Source: Clostridium mobile
Lineage (GTDB): Bacteria; Bacillota; Clostridia; Clostridiales; Clostridiaceae
DNA length: 64,000 nucleotides
Direction: 5' to 3'
Assembly (NCBI RefSeq): GCF_018918285.1
Contig: NZ_JAHLQF010000003.1
Coordinates: 620,001 to 684,000, forward strand
Below, piece by piece: positions 17,798-25,969 of this stretch (position 1 is the first letter of the stretch; each line of letters opens with the position of its first letter). The notes beneath the pieces were generated by a model. It had not been told where the DNA came from, searched no databases, and worked only from the letters and a program-made list of their open reading frames with translations. The translations under genes and the position numbers were made by a program.

Positions 17798-19252
17798 ATG
17801 CAAAAACAATATGACGTAATAATTATTGGCTCAGGAGTAGTTGGCAGTGCAATTGCAAGAGAACTTTCCAGGTATGAACTTAAAATAGGTGTATTAGAGA
17901 AAGAACAGGATGTAGTGTGTGAGACAAGTGGACGAAATAGTGGGGTGCTTCATGCTGGATTTAATAACAGACCAGAAACCCTTATGGCTAAATTTTGTGT
18001 AGAAGGATGCTTAGGTTTTGACAAGATTGCAGAAGAGCTTAATATCCCCTTTAAAAGAACGGGCAAGCTCGTAACGGGTTTTGATGAAGATGATATAAAA
18101 GTATTAAATGAGTTAAAGGAACAGGGGGATAGAAATGGTGTTCCAGGTTTAGAAATTGTACCTTCAGAAAGAATTAAAGAATTGGCACCCTATGTAGAAG
18201 GAAAAGCGGCATTATATTCTCCTATGACAGGGGTATTAGATCCGTTTATATATACCATTGCATTAGCCGAAAATGCATGTGAAAATGGTGTAGATTTTTA
18301 TTTAGGAAGGGAAGTAACTGGTATTGAAATAAAAGAATCATGCTATGAAATTACCACAAATAAAGAAACTTATCACGGTAGGTGGGTAATTAATAGTGCA
18401 GGATTGAATTCTGACAAAATAGCAAGAATGGTTGGTATTACAGATTACACAATCTATCCATGTAGAGGAGAATATTTTATTCTTGACCAAAAAGCAGGTG
18501 AATTTCTTAAGATTCCAGCATATCCAGTTCCTAATAAGAAAGAGGGGGGATTGGGAATCCATCTTACTCCTTCAATTCATGGTAATGTATTTATTGGACC
18601 TAGTGCCCAATATATTGATGAAAATGATGATTACTCAGCAACACAAGAGGTTATGGACATGCTTGTGAGAGAAGGAAGGAAAATATTGCCACAAATAAAA
18701 AGGGAACATTTCATTAGAAATTTCTCAGGAATTAGACCGAAGCTAGTAGGTAAAGAAAAAGGTGGATACGCAGACTTTGTAATAGAAGAAAGAAATAAAG
18801 TGCCAAATATGATTAACTTAATTGGAATCGAGTCTCCGGGATTAACTTCTGCAGTTCCCATTGCAAAATATATAGTAGAAAAAATTAAAAATAAGGAAAA
18901 CTTAAAAGAGAATAAGGATTTCAACCCTAGAAGGCAAGGAATATTAAAGTTTTCAGAGCAATCTGAGGAAAAACAAGCTGAACTTATAAAGCAAAATCCT
19001 GACTATGGAGAAATTATCTGTAGATGTGAGATGATTACAAAAGAAGAAATTTTAGAAGCTATAAATAATGCATTAGGAGTAGATACAGTAACTGGCATTA
19101 AGTATAGAACAAGAGCCATGATGGGAAGATGTCAAGGTGGATATTGCCAAACTAGAATTGCAGAGATTATTATGAAAGAAAAAAATAAAAAAATAGATGA
19201 AGTAACCTATTCAAGAGAAAAGGGAAAAATGTTTTTAGGGGGCGTAAGGTAA
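17798..19252 (+). CDS. GlpA/L2HGDH-like FAD-dependent dehydrogenase with BFD iron-sulfur domain
   Basis: This 484-residue flavoenzyme has an N-terminal DAO-type FAD fold (IIGSGVVGSAIARELS), then TSGRNSGVLHAGFNNRPETL and GVPGLEIVPSERIKELAP. A C-terminal BFD-like domain has four cysteines (ICRCEM and GRCQGGYC). Databases usually call such proteins glycerol-3-phosphate dehydrogenase subunit A. However, NSGVLHAGF and the following segment look closer to L-2-hydroxyglutarate dehydrogenases, and glutamate dehydrogenase is in the operon. I chose the ATG at 17798, 6 bases after AGAGGTG. The electron partner is probably the next gene, which overlaps by one base. Confidence 0.8.
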   Translation: MQKQYDVIIIGSGVVGSAIARELSRYELKIGVLEKEQDVVCETSGRNSGVLHAGFNNRPETLMAKFCVEGCLGFDKIAEELNIPFKRTGKLVTGFDEDDIKVLNELKEQGDRNGVPGLEIVPSERIKELAPYVEGKAALYSPMTGVLDPFIYTIALAENACENGVDFYLGREVTGIEIKESCYEITTNKETYHGRWVINSAGLNSDKIARMVGITDYTIYPCRGEYFILDQKAGEFLKIPAYPVPNKKEGGLGIHLTPSIHGNVFIGPSAQYIDENDDYSATQEVMDMLVREGRKILPQIKREHFIRNFSGIRPKLVGKEKGGYADFVIEERNKVPNMINLIGIESPGLTSAVPIAKYIVEKIKNKENLKENKDFNPRRQGILKFSEQSEEKQAELIKQNPDYGEIICRCEMITKEEILEAINNALGVDTVTGIKYRTRAMMGRCQGGYCQTRIAEIIMKEKNKKIDEVTYSREKGKMFLGGVR

Positions 19253-20493
19253 TGAAAGCAATACTAAAGGATGCAATCATCATTGGAGGAGGCCCAGCAG
19301 GACTTGCAGCAGCTTTAAAGCTAAAAGAAAAAGGCGTAGAAGACATTTTGATATTAGAAAGAGAAAAGAAACCTGGTGGAATATTAAGACAGTGTATTCA
19401 TGATGGTTTTGGATTAGTAAGATTTAAAGAAGCTCTTAGCGGACCTGAATATGCAAACCGATTTATAGAAAAGGTGGAAGAGGCTAATATTGAAATACAA
19501 ACAGAGGCCACTGTAACAAATCTTACTAAGGACAAGGAAGTTACAGCAGTTACAAGAGATGGACTTAAAAAATATAAAGCCAAAGCAGTTGTATTAACAA
19601 TGGGGTGTAGAGAAAGAACAAGAGGAGCTATTAGTATACCTGGGACAAGGCCAGCAGGTGTGTTCACAGCAGGTGTAGCTCAAAGCTATATAAATTTAAA
19701 AAATATAATGGTAGGAAAAAGAGTAGTGATATTAGGTTCTGGAGATATCGGACTTATAATGGCAAGAAGGCTTACATTAGAGGGAGCGAAGGTACTTGCA
19801 GTAATAGAAAAATTACCTTATCCTAGCGGATTGCCTAGAAACATACAACAATGTCTAAATGACTACAATATTCCTCTATATTTAAATCATACCGTAACAA
19901 ACATAAAAGGTAGAGAAAGATTGAAAGCTGTAACTGTAAGCGAAGTAAATACAAATGGACAATCTATTAAAGGAACAGAAAAAGAATATGAATGCGACAC
20001 ATTGATACTATCTGTTGGGCTTATTCCAGAAAATGAATTATCCATTAAAGCGGGAGTAGAACTTGATGAAAGAACAAAGGGCCCAATTGTAGATGAAAAT
20101 CTACAAACAAGTGTCGAAGGAATTTATGCAGCTGGAAATGTTCTTCATGTGCATGACTTAGTGGATTTTGTATCTGATGAGGGAGAAAGATTAGCAGAGG
20201 CAGCAGCAAAATATATAAGATATGAAAAACAAAATGAAAATAAAATTTTAATAACAACGGATAAGAACGTTAACAATGTAGTTCCACAAAGAATAAGTGG
20301 AGAACAAGACGTGGAGCTATTCTTAAGGGTAAGTAAACCTTCGAGAAATGGAGCAATAGAAATCAAACAGGGTGAAGAAGTGATTAAATTAAAGAAATTT
20401 AATAAATTAAATCCTGCAGAGATGATACACATAATATTAAAAAAAGAAGATATTATTAACAAGAAAAATATTAAGGTGGTGGTAGCTCAATGA
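19252..20493 (+). CDS. FAD/NAD(P)-dependent oxidoreductase, GlpB-like partner
   Basis: This 413-residue pyridine-nucleotide-disulfide-type oxidoreductase has an FAD motif IIGGGPAGLAAALKLKEKG, a second nucleotide fold VVILGSGDIGLIMARRL, and an FAD-binding IYAAGNVLHVHDLVD near residue 290. Cysteines in GGILRQCIHDG and TMGCRERTRG are typical of this subgroup. It probably passes electrons between the upstream flavoprotein and NAD(P). Its ATG overlaps the previous stop by one base, and its end overlaps the DUF1667 gene by 4 bases, so the three genes are translationally coupled. Confidence 0.85.
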   Translation: MKAILKDAIIIGGGPAGLAAALKLKEKGVEDILILEREKKPGGILRQCIHDGFGLVRFKEALSGPEYANRFIEKVEEANIEIQTEATVTNLTKDKEVTAVTRDGLKKYKAKAVVLTMGCRERTRGAISIPGTRPAGVFTAGVAQSYINLKNIMVGKRVVILGSGDIGLIMARRLTLEGAKVLAVIEKLPYPSGLPRNIQQCLNDYNIPLYLNHTVTNIKGRERLKAVTVSEVNTNGQSIKGTEKEYECDTLILSVGLIPENELSIKAGVELDERTKGPIVDENLQTSVEGIYAAGNVLHVHDLVDFVSDEGERLAEAAAKYIRYEKQNENKILITTDKNVNNVVPQRISGEQDVELFLRVSKPSRNGAIEIKQGEEVIKLKKFNKLNPAEMIHIILKKEDIINKKNIKVVVAQ

Positions 20494-20858
20494 AGAAGGA
20501 AATAACATGTATAATTTGCCCTAATGGATGTGAATTATCTGTAGATTTAGAAGGAAAGAATATAAAAAGCGTAAGTGGAGCTTTGTGTAAAAGAGGAGAA
20601 GAATATGTAACACAAGAAATACAAGACCCTAAAAGAACAATTGCATCACTAATAAAAGTAAATAATGGTGAAGTGCCCCTTGTTAGCGTAAGGACAACAA
20701 AGGCTATTGCTAAAGAGAAAATATTTGATATTATAGAAGAAGTTAAAAAGTTAGAAATTAATGCACCTATAAAAATTGGTCAAGTAATTGTTGAAAACAT
20801 TCTTGGTCTTGGTTCAGACATTATTGCTACAAGCTCTGTGGACAAGAAGCAAATTTAG
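20490..20858 (+). CDS. DUF1667 protein, cysteine-rich electron-transfer partner
   Basis: This small protein has 122 residues. Four cysteines are arranged as CIICPNGC near the N terminus and ALCKRG about 30 residues later, consistent with an iron-sulfur or metal site. The gene is almost always the third member of flavoprotein-oxidoreductase-DUF1667 operons, so it is probably a small subunit of the same complex. GGTGGTAG precedes the ATG inside the upstream gene. Confidence 0.8.
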   Translation: MKKEITCIICPNGCELSVDLEGKNIKSVSGALCKRGEEYVTQEIQDPKRTIASLIKVNNGEVPLVSVRTTKAIAKEKIFDIIEEVKKLEINAPIKIGQVIVENILGLGSDIIATSSVDKKQI

Positions 20859-20869
20859 GAGATGAAATT

Positions 20870-22135
20870 ATGACTGTTGAAGAGTTGAATCCGCTTAAAA
20901 ATGTGCAAAAAATAATTAAGGAAACTTGTAAAAACTTAAACTTAAGTGAAAGTATTTATAAATTAATTAAAGAACCTGATAGAGTGATAGAGGTCAACAT
21001 TCCAGTTAAAATGGATGATGGATCTATAGAAGTGTTTAAAGGATATAGAAGTCAACATAATAATACTCTGGGTCCTACAAAGGGTGGTATTAGATTTCAT
21101 CAAGGGGTAAATTTAGATGAAGTAAAAGCATTATCCATATGGATGACCTTTAAATGTGCTATAGCTAATATTCCTTTTGGTGGAGGTAAAGGAGGAATTA
21201 TAGTAGATCCTAAAACATTGTCTAAAGGTGAATTAGAAAGATTAAGTAGAGGGTATGTTGAAAAACTTTATGAAGTTTTAGGTGAAGATTTAGACATTCC
21301 AGCTCCAGATGTAAACACAAATGCTCAGATAATTGCCTGGATGGCAGATGAATATAATAAACTTTCAAGAGAAAATGCTTGGGGAACTTTTACCGGTAAG
21401 CCAGTAGTATTAAATGGTTCTAAGGGTAGAAGTGAAGCCACAGGCTTAGGTATAGCTATAGTTCTTAAAGAAGCTTTAAAGAAGTTAAATAAAAGCCTAA
21501 ATAATTCTTCTATAGCAGTTCAGGGTTTTGGAAATGTAGGAAGTAATGCTGCTCTTTGCATAGAAAATTTAGGCGGAAAAGTAGTGAGTGTAGCAGAATG
21601 GCATAGAGAAAAAGGATTTTATGCTATACATGATGAAAGAGGATTAAATATTGAAAAATTAATAAGCTATTTTAATGAAAAAGGAACGTTGCTTGGATTT
21701 GCTGGAAGTTCTGAAATAAAAGAAGAGGAATTCTGGAGTTTACCTGTAGATGTATTAGTGCCTGCAGCTTTAGAAAATTCTATAAATATTAATAATGTTG
21801 ACTTAATAAAGGCAAAATTGATTTGTGAAGGAGCTAATGGTCCACTTACACCGGTAGCTGATGACATATTAAAGAGAAAAGGAATTGAGGTTACGCCAGA
21901 TATATTAACTAATGCAGGTGGAGTTATAGTATCTTATTTTGAATGGGTACAAAACCTAGATAACTATTACTGGAATGAAGAACATGTTAAAGAGAAAGAA
22001 GAAGAATTCTTAGTAGATGCCTTTAATAATGTTTGGAGTATGAAAGAAAAGTTTAATTGTAATATGAGAAATGCTGCTTATATGTATGCTATAAAAAAGT
22101 TGGCGGAAGCGATGAAGTATAGAGGGTGGTATTAA
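20870..22135 (+). CDS. gluD: Glutamate dehydrogenase
   Basis: This 421-residue enzyme interconverts glutamate and 2-oxoglutarate plus ammonia. Family motifs are PTKGGIRFHQGVNLDEVKALS (substrate Lys), PFGGGKGGI with the catalytic Lys, APDVNT, and the nucleotide fold VQGFGNVGSNAALC. The length fits the hexameric small GDH class. It lies 11 bases after the DUF1667 gene in the same operon, which suggests that the flavoprotein complex makes or uses 2-oxoglutarate. Nucleotide preference cannot be settled by eye. Confidence 0.95.
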   Translation: MTVEELNPLKNVQKIIKETCKNLNLSESIYKLIKEPDRVIEVNIPVKMDDGSIEVFKGYRSQHNNTLGPTKGGIRFHQGVNLDEVKALSIWMTFKCAIANIPFGGGKGGIIVDPKTLSKGELERLSRGYVEKLYEVLGEDLDIPAPDVNTNAQIIAWMADEYNKLSRENAWGTFTGKPVVLNGSKGRSEATGLGIAIVLKEALKKLNKSLNNSSIAVQGFGNVGSNAALCIENLGGKVVSVAEWHREKGFYAIHDERGLNIEKLISYFNEKGTLLGFAGSSEIKEEEFWSLPVDVLVPAALENSININNVDLIKAKLICEGANGPLTPVADDILKRKGIEVTPDILTNAGGVIVSYFEWVQNLDNYYWNEEHVKEKEEEFLVDAFNNVWSMKEKFNCNMRNAAYMYAIKKLAEAMKYRGWY

Positions 22136-22149
22136 AAGGGGGATTTTTT

Positions 22150-23088
22150 ATGGAACTTTTAACTGCTTTTGGCAGTATATTTAGTATTGTTATAATGATA
22201 TCTATTGGGTATTTTTTAACCCAAAAAAAATGGATTGATGACTCAGGGGCTCAATTATTTTCGAAAATCGTTATAAACGTATCTCTACCAGCTATGATGA
22301 TTAATAATCTTATGAACGATTTTGATAGGGAAAAACTCTTAAGCCTAGGGAGAGGACTTATAGTTCCGTTTCTTTCCATAGCTATTACTTATTTATTTGG
22401 TAAGATATTTATAAAGATTTTTAATATTACTCCCAATAGACGTGGATCTTTTTTATCTATGTTTTTCGTGTCTAATACTATATTTATTGGATTACCAGTT
22501 AACCTAGCTTTATTTGGCCCAGAAAGTATTCCATATGTTTTGTTATACTATATAGCTAATACTACATTCTTTTGGACTATAGGCGTTTTTGAAATAAGTA
22601 AAGATGGAAAAGGTGAGTCTAAGTCGTTTTTATCCATTACTACTATAAAAAGAATATTTTCACCTCCTTTAATGGGATTTATAGTAGCTATAATATTAAT
22701 ACTTTTAGCTATCCCTGTACCTAAATTTATAATGGATACTTGTAAATATTTAGGAAATACAACTACTCCTTTATCTATGATGTTCATAGGAAATACAATA
22801 TATCATGTAAATTTAAAAGGAATGCGTTTTGATAAAAATGTTTGGGGAATTCTATTGGGAAGATTTATAATATCACCTTTAATGGTAGTGCTGCTATGTA
22901 AAGTTTTCCCCTTGCCTGGACTTATGACAAAAGTATTTATTATTCAAGCTGCTATGCCAGTAATGACTAATACTGCTATAGTATCTAAATTTTATGACGC
23001 AGATTATGAATATGCTGCTATCATGATCACTATAACTACTATATTAAGTTTATTTATAATTCCTATATATAAAATACTTCTTCAGTAA
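22150..23088 (+). CDS. AEC-family carrier (auxin efflux carrier superfamily)
   Basis: This membrane protein of about 312 residues has roughly ten hydrophobic helices in two inverted repeats of the AEC fold; NTIFIGLPVNLALFG and NTTTPLSMMFIGN are the broken-helix motifs. Bacterial members move malate, malonate or related carboxylates. I chose the ATG at 22150 because AAAAGGGGGA stands just before it; an in-frame GTG 24 bases upstream lies in the gluD end. It is the last gene of the operon and fits transport of an organic acid handled by the flavoproteins. Confidence 0.85.
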   Translation: MELLTAFGSIFSIVIMISIGYFLTQKKWIDDSGAQLFSKIVINVSLPAMMINNLMNDFDREKLLSLGRGLIVPFLSIAITYLFGKIFIKIFNITPNRRGSFLSMFFVSNTIFIGLPVNLALFGPESIPYVLLYYIANTTFFWTIGVFEISKDGKGESKSFLSITTIKRIFSPPLMGFIVAIILILLAIPVPKFIMDTCKYLGNTTTPLSMMFIGNTIYHVNLKGMRFDKNVWGILLGRFIISPLMVVLLCKVFPLPGLMTKVFIIQAAMPVMTNTAIVSKFYDADYEYAAIMITITTILSLFIIPIYKILLQ

Positions 23089-23114
23089 AATAAAATTTAT
23101 AGCTATAAATAAGA

Positions 23115-23156
23115 AAAAACCTTCTTTTCATTTTATGTGGAAAGAAGGTTTTTATG
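23115..23156. terminator. Bidirectional terminator between AEC carrier and GntR genes
   Basis: AAAAACCTTCTTT (23115-23127) pairs perfectly with AAAGAAGGTTTTT (23141-23153), and there are A- and T-runs on both sides of convergent genes. Confidence 0.9.
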
Positions 23157-23161
23157 AAAAT

Positions 23162-23902
23162 TTATTTTCTTTTGAAGGTATTATAAAAAACACTTGGGAG
23201 TTGTCTAGTGACACCATAGGCATGTTCTAGATGATCTCTCATGGCTTCACGTGCCAGTTCTTCATCCCTATTTATAAGTGCCTCATATATGCGATGGTGT
23301 TTTTTTATGGTGTTTTTTCTATCATCATTTGTTAAAGCTGTATGTATTTGCTCCAATTGATCATAAATTAATGTATTAAGAGTATACATTAATTTAGAAC
23401 ATAGGTCATTTTTAGCACAATTTAAAATACTCATATGAAACAATTGATCTAATTTAGTAAAATTTTTGATATCTCCACGAGGAAGACTAACCATTTCATC
23501 AAAAAGACATTTTATCTTAGCGAAGTCTTCTTCCGTTCCTCTAGATGCTGCAAGGCCTACCATCTCTAGTTCTATAGCCATTCTAAGTTCAAAAAGATCT
23601 GTGTTACTTGTTTTTTCAAAGGCTAAAATATAGGTAAGTGGCAAATAGTAGTTATTGTTTTTTGGATCACTAATGACAATTCCCTTTCTTGGTGATACTA
23701 TAACGATTCCTAAAAACTCCATAACCCTTAAGGCTTCACGCAGGGTTGGTCGACTGACGTTTAAAATTTCCATCAATTCTGCTTCGTTATATAATCGTTC
23801 TCCGTATTCAAGTTGATTATCAATGATTAAATGAATAAAGGTCTCAATTATTTGAAAATAGGTTTTTTTACTCTTAACAGGTTTGATATCTATTTTATTC
23901 AT
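23162..23902 (-). CDS. GntR-family regulator, FadR subfamily
   Basis: This regulator has about 246 residues. The N-terminal winged helix (GERLYNEAELMEILNVSRPTLREALRVMEFLGIV) is followed by an all-helical FCD ligand domain with the metal-binding type motif (ELRMAIELEMVGLAA, DQLFHMSIL, HHRIYEALINRD, HLEHAY). FCD regulators of this kind sense carboxylates such as lactate, glutarate or 2-hydroxyglutarate. I chose the ATG at 23902 because GAGGTG stands 6 bases before it. It is convergent with the flavoprotein-gluD-AEC operon and most likely controls it through the palindrome at 17622. Confidence 0.9.
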   Translation of the reverse strand: MNKIDIKPVKSKKTYFQIIETFIHLIIDNQLEYGERLYNEAELMEILNVSRPTLREALRVMEFLGIVIVSPRKGIVISDPKNNNYYLPLTYILAFEKTSNTDLFELRMAIELEMVGLAASRGTEEDFAKIKCLFDEMVSLPRGDIKNFTKLDQLFHMSILNCAKNDLCSKLMYTLNTLIYDQLEQIHTALTNDDRKNTIKKHHRIYEALINRDEELAREAMRDHLEHAYGVTRQLPSVFYNTFKRK

Positions 23903-23946
23903 GGTGATCACCTCATTAATGTATTTGTATAAACTTGTGCATAATA

Positions 23947-23974
23947 TTATACTAACACTATATTATACTAACAC
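23947..23974. promoter_or_regulatory. Tandem repeat in the GntR promoter region, likely autoregulatory operator
   Basis: TTATACTAACAC occurs at 23947-23958 and again at 23963-23974, 16 bp apart. On the minus strand each copy also gives TAGTATAAT, so the repeats overlap possible -10 boxes for the regulator gene. TATACTAA is identical to the half-core of the palindrome at 17622-17653. Confidence 0.55.
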
Positions 23975-24074
23975 CAATAGTAGGAACAGTAGGATCTTTT
24001 ATATTTTGTATAAACAAGGATATATTGGTTGAAATAATGCTCTGAATAATATACATTTAGAAAATTGAATTATA

Positions 24075-24103
24075 TTGACAAATTATAGAGTGTGTAGTAC
24101 ACT
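24075..24103 (+). promoter_or_regulatory. Promoter of the main cobalamin operon
   Basis: TTGACA (24075-24080) and TACACT (24098-24103) are 17 bp apart. Transcription would start near 24110, about 15 bases before the riboswitch aptamer. Confidence 0.8.
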
Positions 24104-24124
24104 AATTATGATAAATGAATACAT

Positions 24125-24303
24125 AATTTCAGGTGCCTAGTATTAGGTGAAAAGGGAATGTGGTTGAATTCCACAGCAGCCCCCGCTACTGTAATTGATG
24201 ACGAACCTTCAATGTCCACTCGTGAGAGGAAGGAGAAGGAGAGGAAGAATCATGAGCCAGGAGACCTGCCTGAATTTTAGAGAATGAGCTTTCGGCGGGA
24301 AAG
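24125..24303 (+). promoter_or_regulatory. Adenosylcobalamin riboswitch controlling cobalamin synthesis genes
   Basis: Closing stem P1 is AATTTCAGG (24125-24133) with CCTGAATTT (24269-24277). The core contains AAAGGGAATGTGG, the CAGCAGCCCCCGCTACTG segment and the B12 box AGCCAGGAGACCTGCCT (24255-24271). Just downstream, CTTTCGGCGGGAAAG (24289-24303) forms a hairpin whose loop can pair with the CCCCCGC stretch, matching the P13/L13-L5 docking of AdoCbl riboswitches. High coenzyme should switch off cbiP and the following genes. Confidence 0.95.
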
Positions 24304-24316
24304 GATCTTAATAAAT

Positions 24317-24386
24317 GATTCCGGCTTTTGTCGGTCTTTTTTTATGGTTTCCATCAGCAGGCGAGCAGTTCGTCTGCTATTTTTAT
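24317..24386 (+). terminator. Two successive terminator hairpins of riboswitch 1
   Basis: The first hairpin pairs GA and CCGG (24317-24324) with TCGG and TC (24331-24336), followed by a run of eight Ts broken only at its first base. The second is AGCAGGCGA (24356-24364) with TCGTCTGCT (24370-24378), one G-U pair, followed by ATTTTTAT. The first is the likely riboswitch-controlled terminator; the second would back it up. Confidence 0.7.
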
Positions 24387-24402
24387 ATATTATATATTGA
24401 AT

Positions 24403-24475
24403 GCTGTGTTCTTAGATTAATCTAGACCTCCTAGAACAGAATTCTCCTATCAAACTCTAGAACACAGCCTATTTT
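24403..24475 (+). promoter_or_regulatory. Third leader hairpin before cbiP
   Basis: GCTGTGTTCT (24403-24412) pairs perfectly with AGAACACAGC (24459-24468), followed by CTATTTTT. Inside lie TAGATTAATCTA and CCTCCTAGAAC, which allow alternative pairings (GTTCT with the inner AGAAC). CCTC could also mask the cbiP ribosome site GAGG at 24483-24486. It may be a third terminator or a separate leader switch. Confidence 0.5.
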
Positions 24476-24494
24476 TACTAAAGAGGTGTTAAAA

Positions 24495-25967
24495 TTGGCA
24501 AAGATAATGATTCAGGGGACAGGTTCCTCAGTAGGAAAAAGTATTTTAGTCACTGCGTTATGCAGAATATTTAAACAGGATGGATATTCTGTTTGTCCAT
24601 ATAAATCACAAAACATGTCATTAAATTCATACATAACTCATGATGGCTTAGAAATGGGTAGAGCCCAAGTTCTTCAAGCTTATGCAGCGGGATTAGAACC
24701 AGAAGCCTATATGAATCCTATATTGTTAAAACCTACTAGCGATAAGAAATGTCAAATAATATTCAATGGAAAAGTCTATGGAAATAGTACAGCCATGGAA
24801 TATCATAATATGAAATTAGACTTTGCTGAAAAATTGAAAACTCAATTTGAAGATATAGAAAAACAGTTTGACATAATAGTTATTGAAGGAGCAGGAAGCC
24901 CAGCAGAAATAAACTTAAGAGATAGAGATATAGTAAATATGGGATTTGCTGAAATGGTAGATGCTCCAGTACTTTTAGCTGGAGATATTGATAAAGGTGG
25001 AGTTTTCGCTTCCCTTGCAGGTACTATGTTACTGCTTACTGAGGAAGAAAGAAAGAGAGTAAAAGGTACTATAATAAATAAATTTAGAGGGGATATAGAA
25101 ATATTAAAACCAGGGGTAAAAATGCTAGAAGACATAATTAAAATACCTTGCGTAGGAGTAGTTCCTCACTTTACTTTAGATTTAGAGGATGAGGATGGAG
25201 CAGTAGATTTTAATAAGAATAAAAAAGCGGACTTAGATGTTGCAGTTATAAAACTACCTCATATTTCAAATTTTACAGATTTTGATGCCTTAAAGGTTGA
25301 GGAAGATGTATCTATAAGATACATAACAGCAAAAGAAAATTTCGGTAATCCGGATTTATTGATAATTCCTGGAACTAAGAATACCATAGATGATTTATTA
25401 GTTTTAAGAGAGTGTGGATTAGAAGACTTGATTAAAGAATACTCAAAAGAGGGACTTGTCATCGGAGTATGTGGCGGTTATCAAATGCTTGGTAATGTTT
25501 TGAAAGATCCATATGGAGTGGAAACAGATAACGAAGAAGTTAATGGAATGGGACTTTTGGACATTGAAACAACCTTTGAAAAGGAAAAAGTTACCACTAG
25601 AGTAAAAGCTAAAGGAAATTATGGAGAGGTATATGGTTATGAAATACATATGGGTATTTCAAACTATGGAAACAATGCAACTCCAATGTTTACTATTTAT
25701 GATGAAAATGGAAAAGATGTAAATAGAATAGATGGGGCAATAAATGATAGAGAAAATATAATGGGTACTTATATCCATGGTCTATTTGATGGAATTGAAT
25801 TTAGAGAAAGAACATTAAATAAAGTGAGAGTAGCTAAGGGACTAAAGGAGAGAGAGTCTCTTCACTACGAAAATCTTAGAGAAAAAAATCTAGATGAACT
25901 AGCAGACTTAGTTAGAAAAAATATAGATATTGAAAACTTATATAGAATCATGGGAATAAATAGGTAG
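24495..25967 (+). CDS. cbiP: Cobyric acid synthase
   Basis: This 490-residue glutamine-dependent amidotransferase amidates positions b, d, e and g of adenosylcobyrinic acid diamide. The P-loop [12 protein letters not shown] is at the N terminus, followed by [13 protein letters not shown] and [12 protein letters not shown] triad GATase domain has the nucleophile in [11 protein letters not shown] and His in [10 protein letters not shown]. The start is TTG at 24495, 6 bases after AGAGGTG; it gives the family-typical MAKIMIQGT. It is the first gene of the riboswitch-controlled cobalamin operon. Confidence 0.96.
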   Translation: MAKIMIQGTGSSVGKSILVTALCRIFKQDGYSVCPYKSQNMSLNSYITHDGLEMGRAQVLQAYAAGLEPEAYMNPILLKPTSDKKCQIIFNGKVYGNSTAMEYHNMKLDFAEKLKTQFEDIEKQFDIIVIEGAGSPAEINLRDRDIVNMGFAEMVDAPVLLAGDIDKGGVFASLAGTMLLLTEEERKRVKGTIINKFRGDIEILKPGVKMLEDIIKIPCVGVVPHFTLDLEDEDGAVDFNKNKKADLDVAVIKLPHISNFTDFDALKVEEDVSIRYITAKENFGNPDLLIIPGTKNTIDDLLVLRECGLEDLIKEYSKEGLVIGVCGGYQMLGNVLKDPYGVETDNEEVNGMGLLDIETTFEKEKVTTRVKAKGNYGEVYGYEIHMGISNYGNNATPMFTIYDENGKDVNRIDGAINDRENIMGTYIHGLFDGIEFRERTLNKVRVAKGLKERESLHYENLREKNLDELADLVRKNIDIENLYRIMGINR

Positions 25968-25969
25968 AG

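Larger units (their letters stand above)
23903..24494. other. 592-base gap: regulator promoter, cobalamin operon promoter, riboswitch and hairpins
   Basis: The gap contains a tandem operator-like repeat for the GntR gene (23947-23974), a sigma-A promoter (24075-24103), an AdoCbl riboswitch (24125-24303) and three successive hairpins, two of them with good T-runs (24317-24386 and 24403-24475). No gene is visible. Confidence 0.85.
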
